From NCBI GenBank assembly GCA_029255685.2, contig CM055319.2, forward strand, positions 29,483,568 to 29,547,567: a DNA stretch of 64,000 nt. Direction: 5' to 3'. The notes under the pieces are model-generated. The model was given only the letters and a program-made list of their open reading frames with translations. It did no database searches and was not told where the DNA came from. A program made the translations under genes and the position numbers. Positions 34,157-45,120 of this stretch are shown here, piece after piece (position 1 is the first letter of the stretch; every line of letters starts with the position of its first letter). Source of the DNA: Silene conica (taxonomy: Eukaryota > Streptophyta > Magnoliopsida > Caryophyllales > Caryophyllaceae).

Positions 34157-34782
34157 ACTAAGACTCAAAAGAAAATAAAACTCCTAATGGAACGGACCTC
34201 ATACTTTTCATAACCAAACACAACACTATGCTTAACCAATTTAATGCATCCTTCAACTATGATCAAACACAATGTCAAGAGCAAAACGAATTAAACATGT
34301 TGGAAAAGCATGCTAAAATTTCGACCTTGCAAGACCCATTCTAATTGGACTCTCGCGGTACGCTCGAGACACTCATTAAAGCAAAGGGCCAAAAGTAAAT
34401 GTGAAAGATAAGAAGATAAATAAAAGTAAGGACTCTCACCTATCTACGACCCGTAAGAACATGCCTGCAATCTAACATGAATAAAATCTCTACAACCGTA
34501 CATATGCATTCCCACACTAAATAACCATGACACATGCCGAGGTAAATTTGGGATTGTGAGGCTAAAGGTAAGAAGGGGTAAAGATAAGTTATGGGAAGAG
34601 GGGTTAAACCGAGCTAACATCCGTCTATCCATACTATAAGATCACTTCTTTTTGTTTGCTTTTTTTGATTTTTTTTTTTTTTTTTTTTTTCTTTCATATA
34701 TGCCAATATTCCACAATTTCTTCCAAATTCTTTTTCTCTTTTTTTTTTTATTTTCTGAAAAATCAGCCCATTCAATGGTCCT

Positions 34783-34815
34783 GGTCGACCGACCGAGGGA
34801 ACTGGTCGACCGACC
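34783..34815 (+). repeat. 12-9-12 motif doublet, AT-A 3' region
   Basis: GGTCGACCGACC at 34783 and 34804, spacer gagggaact. Orientation is opposite to the other AT-A arrays. Confidence 0.95.
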
Positions 34816-35545
34816 AGCCTTGAAAACAGGCTGCTCTGTTTTTTTTTTCGTTTTCTGCGTTTTTCTTTTTCTTCTTTTTTTTTTTTTCTTTTTCATCATT
34901 CTCCCAAAATCAAGGTTCACCGATGAAGCATAGACCAAAGGTTGGCAAGGAAAACAGTCCCATTACTAAATTACTAGCTCGGCTAGGGTAAGCAAGTTTT
35001 AGAATGTAGCAAATGGGTAAAAGAGTTCAATTTGGCTATGTGAGGATAATGGGAATAAAGAGAAATGGGGACCTCTACCACATGTGTCAACAAACCACAA
35101 AACCGAATGCATACAGGTATTAAGAAGACAAAATTCATGTTTATGCAAATTGATGTAACATGCCTCAAGAGGAGAAACTACTCACAACCTACATGAAATC
35201 GGTCATGGATGTCACCGATTTATTAAGCTCTAATCCTTAGAATATGTAGTAGTTTGCCAAAAAGAGAGTCAAGTCTAATAATTTAGCATGAAATCAACAA
35301 AAACTCGTAGATAATGCAAAAGACTAGCTTGAAAATTTGTTTGAAAAATGCAAGGCAAAGCAATATGTGATATGTGAGGCATAACTAGTATTTATCCGTT
35401 CCGACTCGACCTAAGAACTTAAGACAGAGAAGAATGCCCGACAGGGAAGGGCACGCGACAAGAGAGGATGAAAACAAGAAAAACACCTAAAGGTATGAAA
35501 AACAAAAGACAAAAAAACAATTGCATACTCACAAAGGAGTATGCA

Positions 35546-35587
35546 AACACCCTCCCCAAACCAAAACGCACAATGCCCCCATTGTGC
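35546..35587 (-). repeat. AT-A internal hairpin plus G-rich tract
   Basis: Perfect 8-bp stem GCACAATG / CATTGTGC with a GGGG loop (35568-35587, minus strand), followed by gttttggtttggggaggg. Equivalent to AT1 1672-1711 and AT-C 57439-57475. Confidence 0.7.
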
Positions 35588-35842
35588 TCAACAGCATACA
35601 ACCACAGCATAGGGATGGGGGTAGGCGGAAAAGAAGCAAACAAAGAAAAGAAAAGGAAAAAGACTAAAAATTACAAACAGAGTCTATGGAGGAAGGAGGG
35701 AAAAACTGGAAATCTAAAGGGGAAAATTGGAAATCTAAGGAGGGAAAACACTTACAAAGTAAATGTGGACCTCCCCAAACCGAACCAATCAATAGGGGCC
35801 TCCCCAAACCGAACCCCAAAGAGGGTAAGGTTAAGCATGTCC

Positions 35843-37273
35843 CTATCCCGCTGAGTCGTAGAATGGCTCAGCGTTCTCCTCACCATCTCCCTCATCGCCA
35901 TCCTCCTCAGACCCTACTCCTGTTCCTGAGGCAGAGCCTGAAGCTTCACCATGGTCACGACCGCCTGCGAGAGGTGTGTACCAGGTGGGGTGAGTCCACG
36001 GGCCGGTTGGGAGCCTACCTTGTGTGGCATACTCCCTGTAAACCGGGTATTGGAAGAGACTATCGTCCAACCGTTTTTGGCTGAACTGCATGCAAAGACT
36101 CGCCAGCATTTGTGGCATAGATCTGTCATCAACAAAAGGAGGAACATAAACATTAGGAGGAGCAGTAAAATCAGATGGGTATCCTGTCCCAGGTGTGGCA
36201 TGGTGGCCACCGGGAGCAGGAGCCCTGGAACCTCTAGAAGCGCCTCCCCTAAGCGGGAGGCGGTAAGACGGGAGTAGTGGTCGGGGCTCCCCTATAACAA
36301 TAGAAAGGGGGTACATAGGGGGAGCCATAGTGATGGGGATGCGGTCAGTGAGATAGGTGTCTATTTTCCAAACACCTCTACTGTTTACCCAACGCACAGA
36401 CCTGACATAATCCATGTCCATGTATCGGGATAGAGGGGTGACCGCATCCTCATAGCGAGGGAACTGGGGTACAAAATAGCGGGCTAATCGGGTGACTAGC
36501 CCACCACAGACAATAGTGGTCAAAGAAGTTCCCTCACCGACTGACACAAAATGAGAAGCGACCAAATGAGCAGTGTTATAAGACTGCTGACCCGTACGTC
36601 CGATGTTAAGATAACCGGACAAAATAGAGAGCTCAATGTTGTTAACATTTTGAGACTCTTTGCGGCCGAAAACAGTGTTGGCCAACAGACGCAAAAAATA
36701 ACGGGGGGTGGGAAGGTGGACGGTACTGTTTTTCTTCTTCACATCGTTGGAGTCAGAAATACAGGACCACATATTAGAATACGACCCCGTGGGGTCATCA
36801 GTAAGACCCTCAGAAGACAGACCCAAAATTTGAGCAAATTGGGTTAAAGTTAAAGCATATGTTTCATTGAACATGCGAAAAGAAATACAAAAACTATCAT
36901 AGCCGGGGTGAAGAGCCCCTAGATCAAAGGTAAAGGAGGAGAAAAACTCAAGAGTAAGGAGGCGGTAGGTGATCTCGTCCATAGAGACAAGGCCTGCAAA
37001 CCCGGTCCCAATGAGCATAGCAACCACCTCATCATGGCACCCCAATGCATGCAGAGCTGAAATACAAAGGAAACGGGTCGCCACTACCGCGCAATGAGCG
37101 CTCAGATGGAGGAATCGGGCCTTCTGGGCCGGAGAAATGAAAGTGATCTGCGGATAGTCCGGTAGACTATCCGTGTCTTGAACTGCTAGTCCCCGAGACC
37201 TAGAGACACGTCCTCTAGAAGTGCTTGCACCCGTGGTGCGTGCGCGTTTCCCTCCTTGATCGCGGCTAGACAT
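35843..37273 (-). CDS. Athila env-position ORF (Athila ORF-1 family-like protein), 476 aa
   Basis: Lies between integrase and 3' LTR, where Athila elements carry an env-like or ORF-1 family gene. I choose the Met at 37271-37273 (SSRDQGGKR..) because it follows a good 3' splice site on the minus strand (..tttgcag, seven bases before the ATG), as if made from a spliced subgenomic RNA. The longer frame to 37339 adds an unconvincing hydrophobic leader. The protein starts with a basic, Arg/Ser-rich tail, then a globular part with FxxxFDLGALHPGYDSFCISFRM, TLTQFAQILGL, and later SRYMDMDYVRSVRW, then a Gly/Pro-rich linker and an acidic C-terminus (EEDGDEGDGEEN). I see no transmembrane segment or furin-like site, so a true envelope role is doubtful. 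The frame is open. Confidence 0.75.
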   Translation of the reverse strand: MSSRDQGGKRARTTGASTSRGRVSRSRGLAVQDTDSLPDYPQITFISPAQKARFLHLSAHCAVVATRFLCISALHALGCHDEVVAMLIGTGFAGLVSMDEITYRLLTLEFFSSFTFDLGALHPGYDSFCISFRMFNETYALTLTQFAQILGLSSEGLTDDPTGSYSNMWSCISDSNDVKKKNSTVHLPTPRYFLRLLANTVFGRKESQNVNNIELSILSGYLNIGRTGQQSYNTAHLVASHFVSVGEGTSLTTIVCGGLVTRLARYFVPQFPRYEDAVTPLSRYMDMDYVRSVRWVNSRGVWKIDTYLTDRIPITMAPPMYPLSIVIGEPRPLLPSYRLPLRGGASRGSRAPAPGGHHATPGTGYPSDFTAPPNVYVPPFVDDRSMPQMLASLCMQFSQKRLDDSLFQYPVYREYATQGRLPTGPWTHPTWYTPLAGGRDHGEASGSASGTGVGSEEDGDEGDGEENAEPFYDSAG

Positions 37274-37385
37274 CGTAAAGCTGCAAAGTTCAATTAAAAA
37301 TATGAGTCTTATGAGCATAAGAAGACATTGTTTAAACAAAATAAGCCACGAAAAATTTCAAAACAGAAATTTTTTTCACAGATCT

Positions 37386-37712
37386 GGTCGGCCGACCAGA
37401 GTAGCCAGTCGGTCGACCATTTTTTCAAAACGGTCTGTATTTTTCTGCTGCAATGAGGAATCAGAAACTGAGAAAATCATGAACAATGCAGGTATGGTCG
37501 GTCGACCGTGATTACATGTCGGTCGACCAGATTACGAGAAAAATCAGAAACTGTTCAACAATTAAGCTCAGGAAAACGCGACTTTGGTCGGCCGACCTCA
37601 TTTTCCGGTCGGTCGACCGACCTTTGTCAGAAACGAAACCCGGATCTGCAAAATTTAAAAACCCAGAAATTCAAATTTTGGTCGGCCGACCTCAGATTCC
37701 GGTCGACCGACC
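37386..37712 (+). repeat. 12-9-12 motif block (four doublets), AT-A spacer
   Basis: Pairs at 37386/37407, 37496/37517, 37586/37607 and 37680/37701. All four are exactly 21 bp. Variants include ggtcggccgacc and tgtcggtcgacc, but spacing never changes. Confidence 0.95.
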
Positions 37713-38191
37713 GCAACAGTGATGGCGTCGGGTTTGAATTTCGCGCGGAAAAAGGCATAGAAATTGTAAGGAAGAATTAAACTATCCTAATTAGCACAAA
37801 ATCACCCAAAATTTTCAGATCTAAGCATATAAACTCAAGAAGAAGAAAAAACTAACATAAAAACACATAAACAAGCATGAAACGGAATGAAGAGCAAAAT
37901 TAAACTTTAAAAAGATAAACTCATACTACCTAAAACGAAAATAAGAAGGTAAAAACTAAAAAGAAAGAAAGAAAATGGAGGAAACACATACCTTGAAGAT
38001 GGAAGCTAAAAAGAAAGTAAGTAAAATGGTGGAGGAGGAAGAAGGGTGAATAGTTTTTTTTTTTTTAGGGTTTTATGAGAGAGAGGGAATGCTGGTGGAA
38101 ATGGTAGGTCAAAGCAATAATTTTATGTTCAAAACACAACAAACCCATGACATTGATTCTGAAAAAAAATAAAACCGTGAAAAAAAATCGT

Positions 38192-38324
38192 GGTCGGTCG
38201 ACCAGAAAATCTGGTCGGTCGACCACTGTACTTTTACCTGCTCTGCGATTTTACTTACTGTGTCAGAAAAAATTCAAAAAGTTGTCAGTCTGGTCGGTCG
38301 ACCAGAAAATCTGGTCGGTCGACC
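38192..38324 (+). repeat. 12-9-12 motif block (two doublets), AT-A spacer
   Basis: Pairs at 38192/38213 and 38292/38313. All four motifs are identical and both spacers are agaaaatct, so this block looks like a recent local duplication. Confidence 0.95.
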
Positions 38325-38501
38325 ACTGGACCGATTAATACCGATTTTTTTTTCTTTTTCTGCAGTGATTTCAATTTCCATCTGAGGATAAAACGAAAAA
38401 TAAAAGGGAAAAACGTAAATTTAAGACTAAAGCACGGGTTGCCTCCCGTGTAGCGCTGGTTTAAGAGGTCCCGCACGACCTTTTACCTTCTAAGGAGCAT
38501 C

Positions 38502-39248
38502 CTAAAAAGGGTCAAAGTAAGAAACTTCGACCTTTCCAACATACTCATTTTCTCCTCGGAAGTGCTTCACATATTGGCCATTGACTTTGAACCTCTCACC
38601 AGATGAGGTTTCTAATTCGATTGACCCGAATTTTGAGACAGCTGTGACGGTGTAGGGTCCGCTCCACCTGGATTTCAGTTTACCAGGAAAAAGACGAATA
38701 CGAGCATTAAAAAGCAGTACCCTATCACCTACCTGAAAATCACGTCTAATGATTCTCTTGTCATGCCAGCGCTTTGTTTTCTCCTTATAAATCCTGGCAT
38801 TGTCATAGGATAACAGCCTGAATTCTTCTAACTCGTTGAGCTGCAATAAACGTTTCTCACGGGAAAGATTAGGGTCTAAATTAAGATCACATATAGCCCA
38901 CCAAGATTTACGTTCTAACTCAACTGGTAAATGACAAGTTTTACCATAAATCAATCTGAATGGTGACATTCCTATTGGAGTTTTGAACGCGGTTCTATAG
39001 GCCCATAAAACATCATCAAGTTTTAGGCTCCAATCTTTCCTAGACTTAGAAACTACCTTGGCTAGGGTCTCCTTGAGTTCTCTATTAGAGATCTCAACTT
39101 GACCACTAGTCTGAGGGTGATAAGCTAAACCCCTACGATGTTGGACACCGAATTTGTTTAACAAGTCACCTAGGCGTTTCTCCTTAAAATGCATACCTCC
39201 ATCACTTATGACAACCCTAGGGACACCAAAACGAGGAAATATGATTTT
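38502..39248 (-). pseudogene. AT-A integrase C-terminal half
   Basis: In frame with the upstream polyprotein but separated by one TAA (39249-39251). Encodes [12 protein letters not shown], the [17 protein letters not shown] motif with the catalytic Glu region, [22 protein letters not shown], and the C-terminal [19 protein letters not shown] domain, ending at 38502. Apart from the stop the frame is clean, so the element may have been active shortly before. Confidence 0.9.
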
Positions 39249-42200
39249 TTAAAACATCTTAATGACAGCTTTTGCATCACAATGGGGAGTAGCAATGGCT
39301 TCTACCCACTTAGACACATAATCAACAGCTACAAGAATATACCTGTTACCTTGACTACTGGGAAAAGGTCCTTGATAATCAATGCCCCAAACATCAAAAA
39401 TTTCTACCTCTAAAATACCTACTTGTGGCATCTCATGTCTTTTTGAGACATTCCCAGTCCTTTGACAGGCATCACAGTTACCTACAAAATTTCTACAGTC
39501 AGCATGTAAAGTAGGCCAATAGAAACCAGACTGCAATACCTTGGCCACGGTCCTAGATGGACCGTGGTGACCACCATATGCGGAAGAGTGACATGCTTCC
39601 AGAATGTCCTTCACCTCCCATTGGGGGACGCATCTGCGGATAAGTCCATCTCCACATTCTTTAAAAACATAAGGGTCATCCCAAAAATACTGTTTCGCAT
39701 CGAACATAAATCTCTTCTTTTGTTGCCAAGACAACTCAGGAGGGATTTTACCTGTAACAGCAAAATTAGCAAAATCAGCATACCAAGGAGGGGGATAAGA
39801 ACCTGAACTATTAATGATAAATAAACTTTCATCAGGAAACGAATCATCAATAGGTAAAGAATATTCCCCATCAGTCAGCTGCAGGCGAGATAAATGGTCA
39901 GCTACCACGTTTTCTGCGCCTTTCTTGTCCCTGATCTCAATGTCAAACTCTTGGAGAAGGAGGATCCACCTTAAAAGTCTTGGCTTTGAATCCTTCTTTT
40001 GAAAAAGACTTTTTAAAGCTGCATGGTCAGTATAAACAATTACCTTATTACCTACTAAATATGATCTAAATTTTTCTAAGGCAAAAATGACGGCTAGCAT
40101 CTCCTTCTCTGTGGTGAAATAGTTGACTTGAGTCTCATCCAGGGTGCGGCTCGCATAGTATATAGCATTGAGAGCCTTGTTCTTCCTTTGACCAAGCACA
40201 GCACCCAGAGCATAATCACTAGCATCGCACATGATCTCGAATGGGAGATCCCAATCTGGTGGCTGGATGATTGGTGCTGAGATCAAAGCTTCCTTCAACC
40301 TGTTAAAAGCTGAAAGACACTCATCAGAAAAATCAAAAATGGCATCTTTAAGAAGCAATTGTGTAAGTGGTTTAGCAATTTTAGAGAAGTCCTTAATGAA
40401 ACGCCTGTAAAAACCTGCGTGCCCCAAGGAACTTCTCACCCCTTTGACATTAATAGGAGGGGGTAATTGCTCAATCACTTGCACCTTTGCTTTATCAACA
40501 TGTATACCTTTATCTGAAATTAGATGCCCTAAAACTACCCCTTTAGTAACCATAAAATGACACTTCTCCCAATTTAAGACAAGGTTTACATCAATACATC
40601 GCTGCAAAACTTTATCAAGATTAGCTAAGCATTGATCAAAAGCATTACCATAAACAGAGAAATCATCCATAAATACTTCCATAATGTTTTCTATAAAGTC
40701 TGAAAAAATACCCATCATACACCTTTGAAAAGTAGCAGGAGCATTGCATAACCCAAAAGGCATCCTGCGATAAGCAAAAACACCCTGTGGACATGTAAAA
40801 GTAGTCTTACTCTGATCATCAGGATGGATGGGAATCTGGAAGAAACCTGAATAACCGTCTAGAAAACAGAAGAATTTATTAGAAGCCAATCTTTCAGTCA
40901 TTTGGTCAACGAAAGGAAGGGGGAAATGGTCTTTCTTGGTGGCGGCATTTAACTGTCTATAATCAATGCACATCCGCCACCCAGTCACAACTCTAGTTGG
41001 TATTAACTCATTTTTTTCATTTTTAACCACTGTGGTCCCTCCTTTCTTAGGAACCACCTGAACTGGGCTAACCCACTTAGAGTTGCCAACCGGATAAATA
41101 ATACCTGCATCAAGAAGCTTCATAACCTCAGCCATAACTACATCCTGCATCTTAGGGTTCAATTTACGCTGTCCCTGTCTATAGGGCTTATGCCCTTCCT
41201 CTAAATCTATTCTGTGCATACAAACATCAGGGCTTATGCCCTTAATATCATCCAAAGAATAACCTAGAGCTTTTCTATTCTTTTTAAGAACAGTCATTAA
41301 GGCAGAAAGTTGGTCAGGGCTAAGTTTAGAGCTAACAATTGCAGGGTATTGCTCAGTATCATCTAGAAAAACATACTTAAGATTAGGAGGAAGTGGCTTA
41401 CGCTCTGGTGCTTTTACCTCAACTGCCTGAACAGAATTAGCATCTATAGAATAGCACATGTTTACCAGGCTTGTATTGGCTAGGCTTATGAGCTTCTCAT
41501 TCCCTTCTTTAGTGAGCTCATATTCCTCTTCCTCTTCTTCTATCAAATCCAGCTTTTCAGCATCCTCAGCTGGAGTACCTGCATACTTATCAAAAACCGT
41601 CAGATCATCTAAGGGATCCTTGGTCAAGGATTCCCTCCAATTAAGGACAACATTCCTGTCTACAATATCGATGGAACAACAAGTATCATCAGTAGGAATA
41701 GTTGCCTTATGGGCAAGACTAAACTCGATAGTGTCATCCCCAATCTCTAGAGTAATGGTCCCGCGTTTGACATCTATCACAGCTCCAGCTGTGTGTAAAA
41801 AAGGTCTACCTAAAATAATAGGTATTCGACTATCTTCGGCAATGTCTAAAACAACGAAATCCACAGGAATAAAGAACTTTCCCACTTTTACTGGGACATC
41901 TTCCAAGACCCCTAGTGGTCTTTGGGTTGATCTATCAGCCATCTGTACAGTAATATTGGTGACCTTAAGTCTACCTAAACCAAGTCTTTCACATACAGAA
42001 TAAGGTATGACACTGACACTAGCCCCTAGATCACAGAGGGCTTTCCCTATTAAATGATTACCTATGGTACAAGGGATGGAAAAACTACCTGGGTCTTTCA
42101 ACTTGGGTGCTATATTATTTTGTGAAAGAACATAACATTCTTCCACAAAAGCAACAGCACCGTCGTCCTGAAAATTCCTCTTACGACTTAAAATATCTTT

Positions 42201-43238
42201 CATGAATTTAGCATAAGAAGGTACCTGGGTAATTAAGTCAGTGAAAGGGATGGTTACCTCAAGGTTCTTCACCATCTCTAAGAACTTACCAAATTTCTTA
42301 TCTTCCTTTGAATTTTTCAGTCTTTCAGGATAAGGAATGGTGACTTTAGCCATAGGATCAGTAACCTTTGGCTTTTTCAGCTGTAAAATTTCAGCAAGGC
42401 TTTGAACGAGGGAAGGGTCCAGCGATTCCGGAGTCGAAACGGCACTCTGCTCAGAAGCGTCGGTCGGTCGACCAGTAAAGTCGGTCGGTCGACCAGAGTC
42501 TGCAAAATCCGATTTTTTTTCTTTTTCAGAATCTGATCTCGCGTCAGGAACAGTGGTCGGTCGACTGACAGAAGTGGTCGGTCGACCTCCTGTTCTTTTG
42601 ACGGGATCGGATTCTTGACTTGGAATTTCGGCTGGATCATCCTCTCGAGTTGAATCTTCACAAACAAGGCCACTCCTTAGATTTATGGCATTCAGCGTCT
42701 CCATGGGTCCCTCAGAACAAGGTGGAGAGCTTTTTCTTTGGTTGGCTATGTTTTTCAAGTGTTCCTCAAAAATCTTCGTGGAAGTGCAGTGAGCCTCATT
42801 CATCCTAAAAACTGCCTTGGTTAAGGCATTAACAAGGGCTCTTAATTCCTCAATTTCTCCCGTGTTGTCGACCGTAGTAACTAGGTTCGCACTTTCAAGC
42901 TTTAGCTGAGTTGCTTCAAGCTTTTCAAAACGGGCTTCAACTGTTGTCTCAAGAGCCATCACTCTATTCATCTCTACATTCAGCCTTCTTGAATTCCCAC
43001 GTGAACCTTTAAAAGTAGCCTTATGCGCCGCCATGTCTTCAATGGTTTGCCAACCCTTCATATGATCGGTGTTGTTCTGGAATCTTCCATTGGCGGCCAC
43101 ATCAGGAATCATCTTATAGTCATCGTAGAGAGAGTTGTAAAAGCAGTTACACAGGTCCCATTGTGGAAGGTTATGGTGAGGGATGGAACGGACCAATTTC
43201 TTGAATCGATCCCATGCTTCACAAAATCCTTCATCAGG
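39249..43238 (-). pseudogene. AT-A gag (C-part) - protease - RT - RNase H - integrase (N-part)
   Basis: A single long frame of about 1,330 codons after the gag TAG. In order: gag C-part ([15 protein letters not shown]); a linker with the heptad GRPT repeats encoded by 12-9-12 arrays (42462-42587); protease with [13 protein letters not shown] near 42025 and [14 protein letters not shown] with the catalytic FMDDFSVYG near 40660; RNase H ([14 protein letters not shown] near 40215); integrase zinc domain ([18 protein letters not shown] near 39500); and core start ([12 protein letters not shown] near 39370). It ends at the TAA at 39249-39251 in the core. Length and order are those of an Athila polyprotein; the frame is otherwise intact. 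Confidence 0.93.
42462..42587 (+). repeat. 12-9-12 motif block (two doublets) inside AT-A gag-pol frame
   Basis: Pairs at 42462/42483 and 42555/42576. On the coding strand they are read in frame as seven-residue repeats of the GRPTxxx type, since 21 bp is seven codons. Confidence 0.95.
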
Positions 43239-43241
43239 CCC

Positions 43242-43664
43242 CTACTGAAAGTTACGGATTTGGTTTCTCAAGTCCTCAGCTTTTGCAAGAGGGAAGTATT
43301 TCTTGTAAAAAGCCAAGGCCAAGGTGGTCCAATCTGTAATTCCTTCACTTGTCTTTTTAAGGTCCCGGTACCATTCTTGCGCGTCTCCTTTTAAGGAGAA
43401 TAAGAACAGAGTTGCCAGCACCTCATCTCTAGTTACCCCTTCAGGTAGGGGTATGAAACAACAATAATCTGTGAAGGTTGTAACGTGCTTTATTGGATCT
43501 TTATCAGGTAGACCAGAAAATCGACTCTGCTCCACTAAGTTAATATGAGTCGGGCGGAGTTCAAAGGAGCCAGTGGTGGGTTTAGGCAAGGCGAATCCTT
43601 TCGGTAAATCTTTAGGCTTCGGCTGTAGGTAGCTATAAATGGAGTCCATAAAGAGAGTACTCAA
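43242..43664 (-). pseudogene. AT-A gag N-part
   Basis: Starts with MSTLFMDSIYSYLQ (a second Met at 43649 is possible) and contains the gag capsid-like region typical of Athila: FSGLPDKDPIKHVTTFTDYC, LPEGVTRDEVLATLFLFSLKGDAQEWY, DWTTLALAFYKKYFP, LRNQIRNFQ. It stops at TAG (43242-43244) and the same frame continues directly downstream, so this is one nonsense codon, not a gene end. Readthrough cannot be excluded. Confidence 0.9.
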
Positions 43665-43790
43665 GCCTTCCTCTCAAAAACCTGTCTTCTAAATAGCACT
43701 AGAAGAAAAGGTAAGAACGGTCTTAAGGAACCTAAGTTCCTTAAGACAAGAAAAATAAACTAAAAATTAACAAACAGAATTATACCGCCT

Positions 43791-43807
43791 CCCCGGCAAC
43801 GGCGCCA
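43791..43807 (-). promoter_or_regulatory. AT-A primer-binding site (tRNA-Asp)
   Basis: The plus strand here reads ccccggcaacggcgcca, the 3' end of plant tRNA-Asp itself, so the element's RNA would pair with that tRNA. Five bases from the LTR edge. Confidence 0.92.
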
Positions 43808-43812
43808 AAATT

Positions 43813-45115
43813 TGACACCCGTCGTTGAGGGGTGTCAAAGATAAGATTTATAAAACCTCAGCTTAAACTCATTTAGGATAAGTCAAGGGTCGAACCACAG
43901 AGAGACAGGGTAAATTGTGTTTGTAAATTTAAAGTCTATTGCAAGTAACCAAAAAGGGGGGTTTGAATTGGGATTTTAACTAACAAATAAAGTAACAAAA
44001 TAACAAGAAAATTTAAAATAAGGTAAAGAGGGGATTAGGAACTTTGGTTCCCCATGGTCAAGACAAGTCAATGAAAGGTAAGAATAACAAAATAACACAA
44101 TCCTAAGGAACAAAGAATAAACCTTTAGGTCAATATTCTACCCAATCCTTACGGTCTTAGGGTTCCTACAAAAGCACTAAACTTTCGTTCAAGGGCAATC
44201 CCAAAGTTGTTGTTAAACTAATCCTAATAATCTTTCAATCCCAAGGATTAGTTCACCAACAACAATGGGGGATTGGTAATTTAATCATCAAACCTATCAA
44301 AGTCAAGTTTTTACATAGTTCCCCTAATTCCTAATCACAAGAATTAGTTATGCATGCTTCTAATTATAAAACTATCAATTACCAAGAATATTAAAGATGT
44401 GAACATAATCAAAGATGATAATAAAAGAGTAAACATGAAATAAGAAAATAACAACAAGATGAATAACAAGATTGGATTAAAGGAAAGATTAATTATCACA
44501 AACTTACAACTTGAATGGAAATCCTAAGAAGAAAGATGAAAGCTTGATAAAAATCCTCTAACAATGGAGGCTTCAAACATAGAGTACTTGGTAAAATTCC
44601 TAAGGTAGAAAATTGCTGAAAAACTACTTTACCTAATAGAAGAGTTTTGATCTCCTTAAATAAGAAATATTACAAGATTAGGAAATCAGAAAACAAAACG
44701 GAAATCCCCAAAACAGGGTCTGGTCGGTCGACCTGTTTTCTCGGTCGGTCGACCGGTTCTGCTGAAACGAACTTATTTCCTGCGAATTTGGGCTTCCGTG
44801 GAGAAATGGGCCTGATTACATATTCGACTTCAGTCGGTCGACCTGATATCTCGGTCGGTCGACCGCTCCTCTTATTCTCAGTTTTGATCCAGCCCGATGA
44901 TTGTACTTGAATGCACCATCCGAATTCATTGCTCCAAAAACAGCTTCCTAAAGGCAAATAAGGCTTGGTTTTGCTTACTTACGCGTATTCCTGCATACAA
45001 AACACAGAAATACCAAAGTAGACAAAATGGGAGAAAAAGCAACTAAAAAGTCACGAAAGTGTAAGAAAATACGTGCCAAAAGAGTAAATAAAATGCATAA
45101 AATAGGCACGTATCA
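43813..45115 (-). repeat. AT-A 5' LTR
   Basis: 1,303 bp, same length as the 3' LTR and differing at two positions by eye. Contains two 12-9-12 doublets. Confidence 0.96.
44722..44864 (+). repeat. 12-9-12 motif block (two doublets), AT-A 5' LTR
   Basis: Pairs at 44722/44743 and 44832/44853, 250-390 bp from the LTR start and upstream of the TATA-like element near 44656-44667 on the minus strand. Confidence 0.95.
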
Positions 45116-45120
45116 ACTTC

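Larger units (their letters stand above)
34157..35842 (-). other. AT-A 3' non-coding region
   Basis: No supportable ORF. Contains a poly(T)/poly(A) stretch near 34660-34690, one 12-9-12 doublet (34783-34815) and the internal hairpin with G-rich tract (35546-35587). Confidence 0.6.
37274..38501 (-). other. AT-A spacer between integrase and env-position ORF
   Basis: No ORF of note. It contains six 12-9-12 doublets (37386-38324) and, just after the integrase stop, the hairpin CACGGG-ttgcct-CCCGTG (38433-38450), whose AT1 counterpart is at 1045-1058. Confidence 0.7.
32816..45115 (-). mobile_element. AT-A: nearly complete, young Athila-type retrotransposon, 12,300 bp
   Basis: TSD acttc (32811-32815 and 45116-45120). 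Both LTRs are 1,303 bp and differ by eye at two positions (32990 versus 43987; 33520 versus 44517), so the insertion is recent. Minus strand order: 5' LTR, tRNA-Asp PBS, gag, protease, RT, RNase H, integrase, non-coding block with motif arrays, env-position ORF, hairpin region, PPT, 3' LTR. It sits in the last codons of the TK-B chromodomain. One TAG in gag and one TAA in integrase are the only breaks I see in gag-pol. Confidence 0.96.

Noticed and set aside
37274..37339. Hydrophobic N-terminal leader of the env-position ORF as a signal peptide
   Set aside because: A splice acceptor lies between it and the next Met, and the following residues look like a natural basic N-terminus. The leader is probably intron.
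43791..43807. A tRNA-Asp gene at the PBS-like sequences (also 57562-57578)
   Set aside because: Only the last 17 bases match; no acceptor, D or anticodon arms. They are primer-binding sites.
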